Part shown: positions 1 through 6,650 of the stretch, piece by piece
How positions within the stretch are numbered: the stretch's first letter is position 1
Layout: the number at the start of each line of letters is the position of its first letter
DNA from: Oscillibacter sp.
Lineage (GTDB): Bacteria; Bacillota; Clostridia; Oscillospirales; Oscillospiraceae
DNA length: 22,537 bases
NCBI GenBank assembly: GCA_009773995.1
Contig: VSMY01000031.1
Span: 1 to 22,537, forward strand
Direction of reading: 5' to 3'
The notes under the pieces: model-generated
What the model was told of the DNA's origin: nothing
Database searches by the model: none
What the model saw: only the letters and a program-made list of their open reading frames with translations
Translations under genes and position numbers: made by a program

Positions 1-435
1 GGTGGGGCCGGTGGGACCGGCAGGCCCGGTGGGTCCCGTGGCGCCCGCGGCTCCGGGGGCTCCGGCGGGGCCGGCAGGGCCGCCCGCGGGGCCGGCAGGG
101 CCCTGAGGTCCGGTGGGCCCGGTGGGGCCGGTGGGACCCTGCATGGGAGAGGCGTCCAGCGCGCCCTGCATCTTCCCTTTCAGGAAGATCTGGTTCTGCA
201 CAGCCGTCTCCAGCAGACCGCGAACGCTCTCGTTGGCGTTCAGCACGTCTTCCACAGTGGCCGCGGGGCCGCTGAGACCGGGCAGGGTTCCAAGGATATA
301 TTGCATCTTCTCGCCCTCAGCGTTGAGGATATGGCTCAGGCCAAGCTCCTCCATGGCGATGGAGGAAAGAATTTGATTAACCGCATCTTCCCGCTGGATG
401 GGCGGGTCAACGTTGGGGAAACTGGGTAGAGACAT
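1..435 (-). CDS. Collagen-like repeat protein, spore-surface type (partial, C-terminus off left edge)
   Basis: The frame opens at ATG 433-435 behind a ribosome binding site (AAGGAGC on the minus strand) and stays open to base 1, so only the first 145 codons are present. Residues 1 to about 97 form a helical leader domain that includes LSHILNAEGEKMQYILG, a segment I associate with Firmicutes collagen-like exosporium or spore-surface proteins. From about residue 99 the sequence becomes Gly-X-Y triplets rich in GPT and GPA, the collagen triple-helix pattern. One extra glycine (GPA-GPA-G-GPA) breaks the triplet register about 17 residues into the repeat. Likely role: a filament or surface protein on the spore. 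A phage tail fibre is an alternative because a lysis cassette lies next to it, but the leader argues against that. Family recognition is from memory; the repeat is seen directly. Confidence 0.85.
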   Translation of the reverse strand, partial: MSLPSFPNVDPPIQREDAVNQILSSIAMEELGLSHILNAEGEKMQYILGTLPGLSGPAATVEDVLNANESVRGLLETAVQNQIFLKGKMQGALDASPMQGPTGPTGPTGPQGPAGPAGGPAGPAGAPGAAGATGPTGPAGPTGPT

Positions 436-746
436 AATTGAGAAGCTCCTTTCACATTGTGGGTTGCGCTGCGAAAGCGCACGGACCCGGCGGCGGGAGA
501 GGAAGGCTCCCCGGCGCCGTGCCCGAGATACTCTATGCGCCTACCCGCCAACAGGTTCCGGCGCCGTCATCGGGCGAACCGCCGGCAATGGGCGGAGCGC
601 CCTGCGTTCCGGTCCCGGCGAGGCCGGACCCGGCGGCAAAGACCGAAAAAACACGCCGCCTCCCGGCGACGGCTTTGTGCAACTTTCCGGCTTTGAAACG
701 CTTTCCTTGAACCGCGGTTTTCAAACGCAAAAAGGGGGAATATGAT
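436..746. other. 311-bp divergent intergenic region
   Basis: This GC-rich stretch separates the collagen-like gene (-) from the lysis cassette (+). Beyond the possible sigma-K promoter and the two ribosome binding sites I see only a short palindrome (AACCGCGGTT, about 710-719) next to TTGAA/TTCAA half-sites, and a weak GC hairpin near 654-668. The open frames here lack ribosome binding sites and look non-coding. No convincing sigma-A promoter for the lysis cassette is visible. Confidence 0.5.
529..557 (-). promoter_or_regulatory. Possible sigma-K promoter of the collagen-like gene
   Basis: On the minus strand, AACC (plus 554-557) is followed after 16 nt by CATAGAGTA (plus 529-537). This fits the Bacillus sigma-K pattern of mACm, 16-17 nt, then CATAnnnTA. 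It lies about 95 bp upstream of the start codon. The motif is short and could occur by chance; the spore-surface nature of the gene makes it more credible. Confidence 0.35.
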
Positions 747-992
747 ATGAGCGATGCGGTGCTGGTAGCGTTGATTGGCCTGGCGGGGTCCGGCCTGGGG
801 TCCGTGCTGGGCATTTTGGTAAGCAGCAAGCTGACCGAGTACCGGCTGGAGCAGCTGGAAAAGAAGGTGGAGGTCCACAATCAGGTTATCGACCGGGTGT
901 ACAAGCTGGAGGAGCGCACAGAGCTCCAGGAGGAGAAAATCAAGGTGGCGAACCACCGGATTGAGGGGCTGGAAAGGAGAGCGGAGGCGTGA
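747..992 (+). CDS. Phage-type membrane-anchored coiled-coil protein (XhlA-like position)
   Basis: An 81-aa protein with one N-terminal membrane segment (about residues 5-25, small and hydrophobic) followed by a charged heptad-like coiled coil (residues 30-78, with EQLEKKVEVHNQVI). Small proteins of this shape sit just upstream of the holin in many Firmicutes prophages, where they are often annotated as hemolysin XhlA-like. The ATG at 747 has an AAAGGGGGA ribosome binding site about 7 nt upstream; the ATG at 742 leads straight to a stop. It is the first gene of a lysis cassette. Its 3' end overlaps a GTG at 989. The direct function is unknown; a role in assisting lysis is inferred from position. 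Confidence 0.7.
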   Translation: MSDAVLVALIGLAGSGLGSVLGILVSSKLTEYRLEQLEKKVEVHNQVIDRVYKLEERTELQEEKIKVANHRIEGLERRAEA

Positions 993-1075
993 GAGGGAAG
1001 CGGAGCAAAGAGGGCGGGGGATTAAGACTTCAAAAGGGAGAGCCGGGAAAGGCCCCGGAGAAAGCGAGGACAGCT

Positions 1076-1291
1076 ATGGATAAGACTATCGTCAAGCGGC
1101 TGGGAAACCTTCTCAGCGTGAAGTCCCTGGTGACGCTGACGCTCACCGCCGTGTTCGCCTGCATGGCGGCGGCCGGGAGCATTTCCCAGGATTTTATGAC
1201 CGTGTATACCGTGGTCATCGCGTTTTACTTTGGGACGCAGAGCCAAAAGGTTCAGGACGCGGCGGAGGGCGGGAACAATGGCGACGGCTGA
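1076..1291 (+). CDS. Holin-like small membrane protein
   Basis: A 71-aa protein from ATG 1076, with GAGGA 5 nt upstream. It has two hydrophobic stretches, around residues 16-36 (SLVTLTLTAVFACMAAAG) and 42-60 (FMTVYTVVIAFYFGTQS), and a short polar tail. The size, the two helices and the position directly before an endolysin suggest a holin that permeabilises the membrane so the endolysin can reach the wall. The frame can also start at GTG 989, overlapping the previous stop (GTGA), which adds a 29-residue extension rich in Lys and Arg. I chose 1076 because the protein core begins MDKTIVKRL. Its 3' end overlaps the endolysin start by 14 bp. Confidence 0.7.
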   Translation: MDKTIVKRLGNLLSVKSLVTLTLTAVFACMAAAGSISQDFMTVYTVVIAFYFGTQSQKVQDAAEGGNNGDG

Positions 1292-1961
1292 ACAGGTCCT
1301 GGCCATCGCCCGGAGGGAACTGGGCGTAAAAGAGTCTCCGGCAAACTCAAACCGGGTGAAATACAACACCTGGTACTATGGCCGGGAGGTCTCCGGGTCT
1401 GCCTATCCCTGGTGCATGGCGTTTGTGCAGTGGGTATTTTACCAGGCGGGAGTCCCGCTGCCCCTGCGGACCGCCTCCTGCGGGGCGCTGATGAATGCGG
1501 CAAAGAAATCCGGCCGGTGGGTGACGAAGGATTTCCGTCCTGGGGACGTGGTTGTCTACGATTTTCACGGCGGCGGGGCCGCGGACCACACGGGCGTCGT
1601 CGAAAAGGCGGCGCCGGCCGGCGTGGTGGCCATCGAGGGCAATACCAGCCGGACCGGGAGCCAGTTCAACGGCGGCATGGTCTGCCGCAAGACCCGACAT
1701 GAAAAACTGATAGCGGGCGCGGTGCGCCCGGAGTTTGAGAAGGAGGACGACATGGATATTGCGAAACTGACCGACGTGGAGGTTCTGGCGCTGGGGAAAC
1801 GCCTTCAGGAGGTCATGGGCAGGCAGCCCGTCAGCCCCGCTTTGGCGGCGGAGCTCCAGGAGGCGAAGGCCAAAGGCATTACCGACGGAACCGGCCCCGG
1901 CGCGTTTGCTACCCGTGCCCAGGCCGCCGTCATGACGCTCAGAGCGGCCAAAAATAAATAG
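1278..1961 (+). CDS. CHAP-domain endolysin with C-terminal SLH-like domain
   Basis: A 227-aa wall hydrolase. Residues 1 to about 150 form a CHAP amidase/endopeptidase domain with the expected catalytic set: Cys46 in PWCMAF, His104 in DHTGVV and Asn122 in EGNTS. Residues 159-227 form a small C-terminal domain ending in a single SLH-like stretch (KGITDGTGPG...ATRAQAAVMTL), probably for wall binding. The start at 1278 is preferred over an in-frame ATG at 1230 because the protein proper begins MATAEQVLAIARRELGVKE and a GGAGGG site lies just upstream. There is no signal peptide, as expected for a holin-dependent lysin. A strong internal ribosome binding site precedes Met159. A strong terminator follows 9 nt after the stop. 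Confidence 0.88.
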   Translation: MATAEQVLAIARRELGVKESPANSNRVKYNTWYYGREVSGSAYPWCMAFVQWVFYQAGVPLPLRTASCGALMNAAKKSGRWVTKDFRPGDVVVYDFHGGGAADHTGVVEKAAPAGVVAIEGNTSRTGSQFNGGMVCRKTRHEKLIAGAVRPEFEKEDDMDIAKLTDVEVLALGKRLQEVMGRQPVSPALAAELQEAKAKGITDGTGPGAFATRAQAAVMTLRAAKNK

Positions 1962-1970
1962 AAAGGAAAA

Positions 1971-1999
1971 GAGCCGGGGAGTATTCCCCGGCTCTTTTT
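1971..1999 (+). terminator. Rho-independent terminator of the lysis cassette
   Basis: Perfect 10-bp stem (GAGCCGGGGA with TCCCCGGCTC) around a GTAT loop, followed by TTTTT. It closes the three-gene cassette. Confidence 0.92.
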
Positions 2000-2141
2000 G
2001 AGCGTTTTTTCGACGCCTTCCCCGACGTGTTTATCCTTGTTTTGCGGCTGATGAAGCCGTTTTCGCCGGTTTCAGAATGCTTTCAGGTTTTTGCTATATA
2101 CTAATTTCTATAGAAAACCGCGCCATATAGGGAGGAGGCCG

Positions 2142-2327
2142 ATGAAACATGAACATTTCGAGGGCCGGGGCGTTACGCTGAACAGCCTGCTGGAGGAACG
2201 GGAGGCGTTGAATATGCGAATGCTGCTGGCCCTTCAGCTGCGGGATTTGGAGGCTCAGGAAGCGCTGCGGCGGGAATTGGAAGAGGTCGCCGGCCGGATT
2301 GAACGGCTCCTTTCCGGAAGGCGTTAG
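2142..2327 (+). CDS. Small helical protein of unknown function
   Basis: A 61-aa protein starting at ATG 2142, 3 nt after a strong GGAGGAGG site (2131-2138). An in-frame upstream ATG at 2091 lacks a ribosome binding site. The sequence is highly charged and helical (SLLEEREALNMRMLLALQLRDLEAQEALRREL), probably a short coiled coil, with no Cys, membrane segment or signal peptide. Its stop overlaps the stop of the convergent gene by a few bases, so the two 3' ends share sequence and no terminator lies between them. I do not recognise the family. Confidence 0.6.
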   Translation: MKHEHFEGRGVTLNSLLEEREALNMRMLLALQLRDLEAQEALRRELEEVAGRIERLLSGRR

Positions 2328-2989
2328 CTTTTGCCGGCGTAGCGGCGGAGACCGCAGTTATACAGCGCCGCCATCCGAGGCTCCAGGACGATCTCCTCCC
2401 GCTCCAGACCCTCGTACTGGATGTACCATGTCTCCCCGTCGGTGTTGAGGAGGGGCTCCAGGTCCTTCAAAAGGTAGACGGGCAGGACCACGCTGCCCCG
2501 GCTCCAGACCCGGAGGACGTTGGGGATATCCACATCCGCCGGAGAGTCGACGATTGCCAGGCGGAGCTCCGGGAAGTAGGCCCCGCCGAAGGGCTGTTCC
2601 ACGTCCAGACCGGCGAAGCCGCTGTCATACAGGGACTCCAGGGCGGTCTCCAGGCTTCCATTATTCCACACCGGGGCGATGAGGCCGCACTCGCTGAGCT
2701 TCACCCGCTTTTCTCCCGCCGAGGGGAGACCGGAGATGGGGATCAGATCGTCCAGGACAAAGGGTCCCGTCTTCGTCTTGGGCAGAAAGATACGGGAGGC
2801 GCTGTCGGAGGTAAGGCTCATGGACAGAGCGTGGATAATCCAGTCCAGGAACAGGTCGAAATTCCGCCCGGAGACCTTGCACCGCTGGGCCGCCTGATTC
2901 AGGAATTTGCTCATGGCCTCGTAGTCCGTCAGGGCCATGGGCGGCAGGGGACCGGCATAGAGATTTTTTAAACGTGTGGTGGGCAGCAT
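2324..2989 (-). CDS. Conserved-looking protein of unknown function
   Basis: A 221-aa soluble protein without signal peptide or membrane segments. The start at 2989 follows GGGGAGG at normal spacing, and a good sigma-A promoter lies 46-74 bp upstream, so expression is likely. The sequence has a basic N-terminus (LPTTRLKNLYAGPLPPMALT), a helical middle with several Ser/Thr, and an aromatic, acidic C-terminal third (GETWYIQYEGLEREEIVLEP). I do not recognise a domain. It appears monocistronic and converges on the small gene at 2142-2327. Confidence 0.72.
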   Translation of the reverse strand: MLPTTRLKNLYAGPLPPMALTDYEAMSKFLNQAAQRCKVSGRNFDLFLDWIIHALSMSLTSDSASRIFLPKTKTGPFVLDDLIPISGLPSAGEKRVKLSECGLIAPVWNNGSLETALESLYDSGFAGLDVEQPFGGAYFPELRLAIVDSPADVDIPNVLRVWSRGSVVLPVYLLKDLEPLLNTDGETWYIQYEGLEREEIVLEPRMAALYNCGLRRYAGKS

Positions 2990-3034
2990 ATGGACCTCCC
3001 CGCGCCCTCCGGCGCGTTTTGTCGGAATATGCTC

Positions 3035-3063
3035 ATTCTAGCACGCCCGCCGGGAAAACACAA
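3035..3063 (-). promoter_or_regulatory. Sigma-A promoter of the 221-aa unknown gene
   Basis: On the minus strand, TTGTGT (plus 3058-3063), 17 nt, then TAGAAT (plus 3035-3040) with an extended -10 TG. A GC hairpin (CGCGCC/GGCGCG, plus 3001-3016) lies in the leader just before the ribosome binding site. Confidence 0.65.
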
Positions 3064-3133
3064 GCGGGAATCCGAACAACCGTTCCCGGCCTTCCCGCCG
3101 GGAAGTTCGGGCATTTTCACAGGCACAGGCAAA

Positions 3134-3156
3134 GGCCCCGCCGTTCCGGCGGGGCC
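3134..3156 (-). terminator. Terminator of the sigma/anti-sigma operon
   Basis: Perfect 10-bp GC stem (GGCCCCGCCG with CGGCGGGGCC) and a 3-nt loop, located 7 nt after the anti-sigma stop on the minus strand. The T-tract is only TTT, so it is strong in stem but weak in tail. Confidence 0.75.
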
Positions 3157-3162
3157 TGTTCG

Positions 3163-4260
3163 TCATTCGTGAAGGGGAATGTCCATGTCGTAGACCCGAA
3201 GGGCTTCTACCTGCTCCAGGTCCAGGGGCATGAGAAACTCAATCTGCATGTTCATCTGGGTGTTGGAGGAACCGACGCTGGTGGTGCCTTTGAGCTCCAG
3301 CTCCTCCCCGTTTTTCAGGCGGATAGACAGCCCTTTATAGGCCCAGCCGAACCAATCGGAGTACCGTCCTCCGTCGTCCTCCCGGTGGAAGGTCAGCCCC
3401 AGGGCCAAGGGGGAGAGGGTCACGCCGTCCAGAATCCAGTCGATGCCCTTCACCCGGCAGACCACATTGGGCTCCAGCCGCAGGACCTCCTTGGGCCGAA
3501 GGGTGACGGACAGCGTCCAGGGTCCCTCCCGCAGCACGTCGCCCTGTCCCGTTTCCTGGGGGAAGAGGGTGAAGTCCGCCAGGCGGAGGTCGTAGCGGCC
3601 CCCCAGACTCAGGGATTCGCCGCAGAAGGAGCAGAGCAGGGAGTACTGTCCCTCCTCCAGGGCTTCCTCCGATTTCCAGGAGCGGGAGGAAAAGCCTATA
3701 GAGCCGAGGTCTTCTCCGTCCTCTGAGCAGACTTCCGTTCTCATGAAAAAGGCCGTGTCGTCGGATTCTTTCAGGCGCTCCAGCAGGTCCGGGTCCAGAA
3801 CCGTCACCCGCAGCTCCAGCATGGCCGTCTGCCCGTCGGACACCGCGTCCAGCATCTCAAAGCGCAGGCCGTCGGACTCCAGCAGGGTGGTGTTCATTCC
3901 CGCCCCCAGGTCCAAAAGCTGCTCCGTGTCCGCCGCGTTTTTATAGTAGTCCGCGGCCCAGGTATCCTTTTCAAACATCTGGCGGAAGCGCTCTCCGCCG
4001 CCCAGAGCCAGGCCCGCCGCCGCCGCGCCGGTGAGCAGGGCGGCGATGACCACCGCCGCCAGATAGCGGGCGGGATTCCGGAAGCGGCGTCCCGTTTCCA
4101 TCTCCGGGGCCCAGGCCCTCCGGGGTTCCGCCAGCAAGCGGCGCATCCGCTTTCTCTGCCGCCGGGAGGGCGGAGGAGAGGCGGGGATTTCCTCGATATC
4201 CTGCCGGAGGGCCTCCTCCAGGGCGTTTTTTAACATGGCGTCAAACACAGGACCGTCCAT
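3163..4260 (-). CDS. Putative membrane-anchored anti-sigma factor partner of the ECF sigma factor
   Basis: A 365-aa protein. Residues 1-65 are a cytoplasmic, basic N-terminus (PSRRQRKRMRRLL), residues about 66-88 are a single membrane helix (LAAVVIAALLTGAAAAGLALG), and the remaining roughly 275 residues form an extracellular beta-rich domain. This layout is that of the DUF4179-like proteins co-encoded with ECF sigma factors in Clostridia. The start overlaps the sigma gene's end by 20 bp, with a GGGAGGG site inside the sigma gene, so the two are probably translationally coupled. Inferred role: it binds the sigma factor at the membrane and releases it on an envelope signal. The N-terminal anti-sigma region has no clear zinc-binding HxxxCxxC motif. 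Confidence 0.75.
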   Translation of the reverse strand: MDGPVFDAMLKNALEEALRQDIEEIPASPPPSRRQRKRMRRLLAEPRRAWAPEMETGRRFRNPARYLAAVVIAALLTGAAAAGLALGGGERFRQMFEKDTWAADYYKNAADTEQLLDLGAGMNTTLLESDGLRFEMLDAVSDGQTAMLELRVTVLDPDLLERLKESDDTAFFMRTEVCSEDGEDLGSIGFSSRSWKSEEALEEGQYSLLCSFCGESLSLGGRYDLRLADFTLFPQETGQGDVLREGPWTLSVTLRPKEVLRLEPNVVCRVKGIDWILDGVTLSPLALGLTFHREDDGGRYSDWFGWAYKGLSIRLKNGEELELKGTTSVGSSNTQMNMQIEFLMPLDLEQVEALRVYDMDIPLHE

Positions 4261-4777
4261 CCAGATATCCCTCCCTTCTCAGCGCATCGATCAGCAGCTT
4301 CCGTCCCCGGAAGACCCGGCTTTTCACTGCGCCCTCCGTCAGCCCCAGCTCCCCGGCGATGTCCGCCAGGCTCCACTCCGCCAGGAACTTCAGCTCCAGC
4401 ACCCGGCGGTAGTCCTCCGGCATGGAGCGGATCAGGGCAACCAAAGCCTCGAACTCCCCCAGGTCCGGCGGCGCAGCGGGCTCCCAAGCCTGGGTCTCCA
4501 GCTCCGCCTCCCGTCCCTCCCGGCGGAGGGTATCCAGGGCCGTGTTTTTAACCACCACCGTCAGCCACCGCTCCAGCTGCCCGTCGGAACGGTTGCGAAG
4601 CCCCTCATAGTTTTGAATAAATTTTATAAAAGTATCATGAACTGCATCCTCGGCCCTGGGGCCGGGGCCCAGAAGGCGGGCGGCCAGCCGGTGGAGCCGC
4701 CGCTGGGTCTGATGGTACAGCCGGGTGAAGCGCGCCCGGTCCTCGTCCCGCTCCAACCGCATGGAAAAGCCGGGCAT
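4241..4777 (-). CDS. ECF-family RNA polymerase sigma factor
   Basis: A 178-aa sigma-70 family protein of the extracytoplasmic-function type. Region 2 spans about residues 15-85 (FTRLYHQTQRRLHRLAARLL, then AEDAVHDTFIKFI and WLTVVVKNTALDTLRR). Region 4 spans about 115-168 (MPEDYRRVLELKFLAEWSLADIAGELGLTEGAVKSRVFRGR), with the helix-turn-helix at LADIAGELGLTEGAVKSR. Regions 1 and 3 are absent, as usual for ECF factors. The start at 4777 has GGAGG 8 nt upstream. It directs polymerase to a stress regulon and probably to its own promoter, because an ECF-type element lies just upstream. The neighbouring gene is its likely anti-sigma factor. Confidence 0.92.
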   Translation of the reverse strand: MPGFSMRLERDEDRARFTRLYHQTQRRLHRLAARLLGPGPRAEDAVHDTFIKFIQNYEGLRNRSDGQLERWLTVVVKNTALDTLRREGREAELETQAWEPAAPPDLGEFEALVALIRSMPEDYRRVLELKFLAEWSLADIAGELGLTEGAVKSRVFRGRKLLIDALRREGYLDGRSCV

Positions 4778-4810
4778 GTTCGCCGCCTCCTTTCGTCCTT
4801 CTGTTTATAC

Positions 4811-4837
4811 AACGTTTCAAGCCTTGGAAAGGTTTCA
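4811..4837 (-). promoter_or_regulatory. ECF-type autoregulatory promoter
   Basis: On the minus strand, TGAAAC (plus 4832-4837), 17 nt, then CGTT (plus 4811-4814). This resembles the TGAAAC, 16-17 nt, CGTA/T elements read by Bacillus SigW-like ECF factors. It lies 34 bp upstream of the sigma gene. The -35 block GCTTGAAAC is repeated just before the -10. Confidence 0.6.
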
Positions 4838-4928
4838 AGCTTTTGAAAATTTTTTGTGAGAAGGCCGGAGAATATCCGGCCCGCAAACGGCGGATACTGG
4901 AAGGAGACCATTCAGGAGGAAGCTGCCT

Positions 4929-5612
4929 ATGATGACCGCCTTCGCCCGCACCGTCATCCTCTATTTTCTCATTATGATCGGCCTCCGCCTCATGGGCAAG
5001 CGGCAGATCGGCGAGCTGGAGCCCGGCGAGCTGGTGTTGACCATGATGATCTCGGACCTGGCCACCGTGCCTATGCAGGACTTCGGCATCCCGCTGCTGG
5101 CGGGGGTCATCCCCATTTTGACCCTGCTGGCTCTGTCCATGCTGCTCAGCCAGCTGTCTCTCACCAGCCTCCGCTTCCGCCGCGTAGCCTGCGGCACGCC
5201 CTCCGTCCTTATCCGGGAGGGAGTCCTCCAACAGGAGGCCATGCGGAAAAACCGCTACACCCTGGACGAGCTCCTGGAGGAGCTCCGGGGCCAGGGCCTC
5301 ACCGGGGTGGAGGAGGTCAAATGCGCCGTGCTGGAGAACTCCGGCCGCCTCTCCGTCTTCCCCTGGGCCAGGAACCAGCCGCCTACGGCGGAGGATCTGG
5401 GAATGGAGGCGGAGGAGGGCGGGACCCTGCCGGTGGTTTTGGTGAACGACGGGCGGCTCCTCCGGCGGAATTTGACGGCCCGGGGGCTGGACGAAGCCTG
5501 GCTTCGGAGGGCCCTCCAAAAGGAGGGACTGTCCTCCCACCGGGAGGCGTTTTTGCTGACGGTGGATGAGGCGGGCCGGGTGGCCTGCGTAAGGAAGGAA
5601 GGCCGGGCATGA
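4929..5612 (+). CDS. DUF421 family membrane protein (YetF/YdfR type)
   Basis: A 227-aa protein matching the length and layout of the Bacillus YetF/YrbG/YdfR group. There are three N-terminal hydrophobic helices (about residues 5-22, 33-50 and 56-77), including the family-typical RLMGKRQIGELEPGELVLTM and ISDLATVPMQD. A soluble C-terminal domain (about 80-227) contains PSVLIREGVLQQEAMRKNRY. B. subtilis homologues are linked to spore membranes and stress regulons; the biochemical role is not firmly known. The start at 4929 follows AGGAGG. The gene overlaps the next one by 4 bp (ATGA), so the two are coupled. It diverges from the ECF sigma operon. Confidence 0.85.
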   Translation: MMTAFARTVILYFLIMIGLRLMGKRQIGELEPGELVLTMMISDLATVPMQDFGIPLLAGVIPILTLLALSMLLSQLSLTSLRFRRVACGTPSVLIREGVLQQEAMRKNRYTLDELLEELRGQGLTGVEEVKCAVLENSGRLSVFPWARNQPPTAEDLGMEAEEGGTLPVVLVNDGRLLRRNLTARGLDEAWLRRALQKEGLSSHREAFLLTVDEAGRVACVRKEGRA

Positions 5613-5992
5613 AGAAGGGACTGCTGATTCCCGCCGCCCTGCTGGGAGCCATTCTGGCCTTCTGCCTCTGGAACGGCGCCGCTATGTCCGCGCATACGGC
5701 CCGCTGGCGGGCCCAGCTGGAGGAGGCGGACCGCCTGGTCCTTTTGGAGGACTGGAAGGGGGCCGCCGCCGCCCTCCGGGCGGGCTACGCCGACTGGACG
5801 GAGCGCCAGACCTACCTCCACTGCGTCACGGGCCACGACGCCGTGGACGACGCGGAGGCCATGTATCACCGGGCCCTGGCCTTCGCCGAGCGGGAGGAGG
5901 ACAGCGAGCTCCGGGCGGAGCTGGCGGACCTCCGGGATCAGCTCCGCCTCCTGGCGGAGATGGAGGAGTTCTCCCTGCGGAACGTGCTGTAG
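5609..5992 (+). CDS. DUF4363 family protein, partner of DUF421
   Basis: A 127-aa protein with an N-terminal membrane anchor or signal (about residues 4-24, LLIPAALLGAILAFCLWNG) and a helical, acidic extracellular domain. DUF4363 proteins commonly follow DUF421 genes in Clostridia; here the start codon overlaps the DUF421 stop (ATGA). The C-terminus ends in helices rich in Glu and Leu. Function unknown; it is likely an extracytoplasmic partner of the DUF421 protein. Family assignment is from shape, size and context. Confidence 0.75.
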   Translation: MKKGLLIPAALLGAILAFCLWNGAAMSAHTARWRAQLEEADRLVLLEDWKGAAAALRAGYADWTERQTYLHCVTGHDAVDDAEAMYHRALAFAEREEDSELRAELADLRDQLRLLAEMEEFSLRNVL

Positions 5993-5996
5993 AACA

Positions 5997-6032
5997 TCAG
6001 GCGGCTGTCTCCGTTTCGGGACAGCCGCCTGA
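5997..6032. terminator. Long inverted repeat between convergent genes
   Basis: A perfect 13-bp stem (TCAGGCGGCTGTC with GACAGCCGCCTGA) around a 10-nt loop, placed between the DUF4363 gene and the convergent 192-aa gene. Neither strand has a T-run, so it is a hairpin barrier or a terminator lacking a U-tract. Confidence 0.5.
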
Positions 6033-6039
6033 CGCGGGC

Positions 6040-6618
6040 TTATAGGATTTCCTCAGGGGGAAGCTCCGCAGGGGGCGCTTCCACAGAGGCGGAGACGGTG
6101 GAGGGATGGGGCACGGCGATCTCTGTCTCTCCCGACACCTCTTCAAGGGTCTTTTGCCTCCTGACTTCCTCCTCATCCTCCCACAGGGAGTCGTAATCTT
6201 CGTCGTTCCGCTGGGCCAGCATGGCGGCCTGTCTGGCGGCCATGTAGAGCTTCATGTCGTAATCCATCAGCTTCTGCAGGTCCTTGGCCGGGACCTTGGC
6301 CCCGGAGGCGACGCGGCGGTAGACCTCCATGATCTTGCCCAGATCCTCCGCCATCTTGGCCTGTACCTCCGCTTGGTGACGGTTGCACTCGTCTCCAAAG
6401 ACCTTGGTCTCCATGGCGGTGATGCCCATCAGGGCCTTGTCCACCGCGTCATACTGGGCGTCCAGCAGGGACAGCTCCTTGGAGAGCTCCACCCGGTCGA
6501 AGGCGGAGGTCAGGGGGTGCTGTTCCTGCTCCTTCAAAACCTTGGCGAGGGCCTCCCGCTTCTCCCAGATCGCGTGCCGGTGGGCGGCGTAGGACTGCTT
6601 GGCGTCCCGGATCTTCAT
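6040..6618 (-). CDS. Coiled-coil protein of unknown function, downstream of ackA
   Basis: A 192-aa protein, soluble and almost entirely helical. It carries heptad-like segments (about residues 15-60 and 75-130), an acidic stretch (NDEDYDSLWEDEEEV) and a Pro/Val-rich disordered C-terminus. ATG 6618 is preceded by AAGGAGG. It lies 32 bp after ackA on the same strand with no terminator between, so it is probably co-transcribed with ackA. I do not recognise the family and the sequence does not suggest an enzymatic role. Confidence 0.7.
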   Translation of the reverse strand: MKIRDAKQSYAAHRHAIWEKREALAKVLKEQEQHPLTSAFDRVELSKELSLLDAQYDAVDKALMGITAMETKVFGDECNRHQAEVQAKMAEDLGKIMEVYRRVASGAKVPAKDLQKLMDYDMKLYMAARQAAMLAQRNDEDYDSLWEDEEEVRRQKTLEEVSGETEIAVPHPSTVSASVEAPPAELPPEEIL

Positions 6619-6650
6619 GGGGCGTCGCCTCCTTCCGAAAATGACCGTTC

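Noticed and set aside
1..135. Short-period repeats at the left edge considered as a CRISPR array or satellite
   Set aside because: The 9-nt periodicity is the coding signature of Gly-X-Y triplets on the minus strand; there are no spacers.
645..672. GC hairpin followed by TTTTTT on the minus strand
   Set aside because: The stem is only 5 bp and there is no gene on the minus strand immediately upstream for it to terminate.
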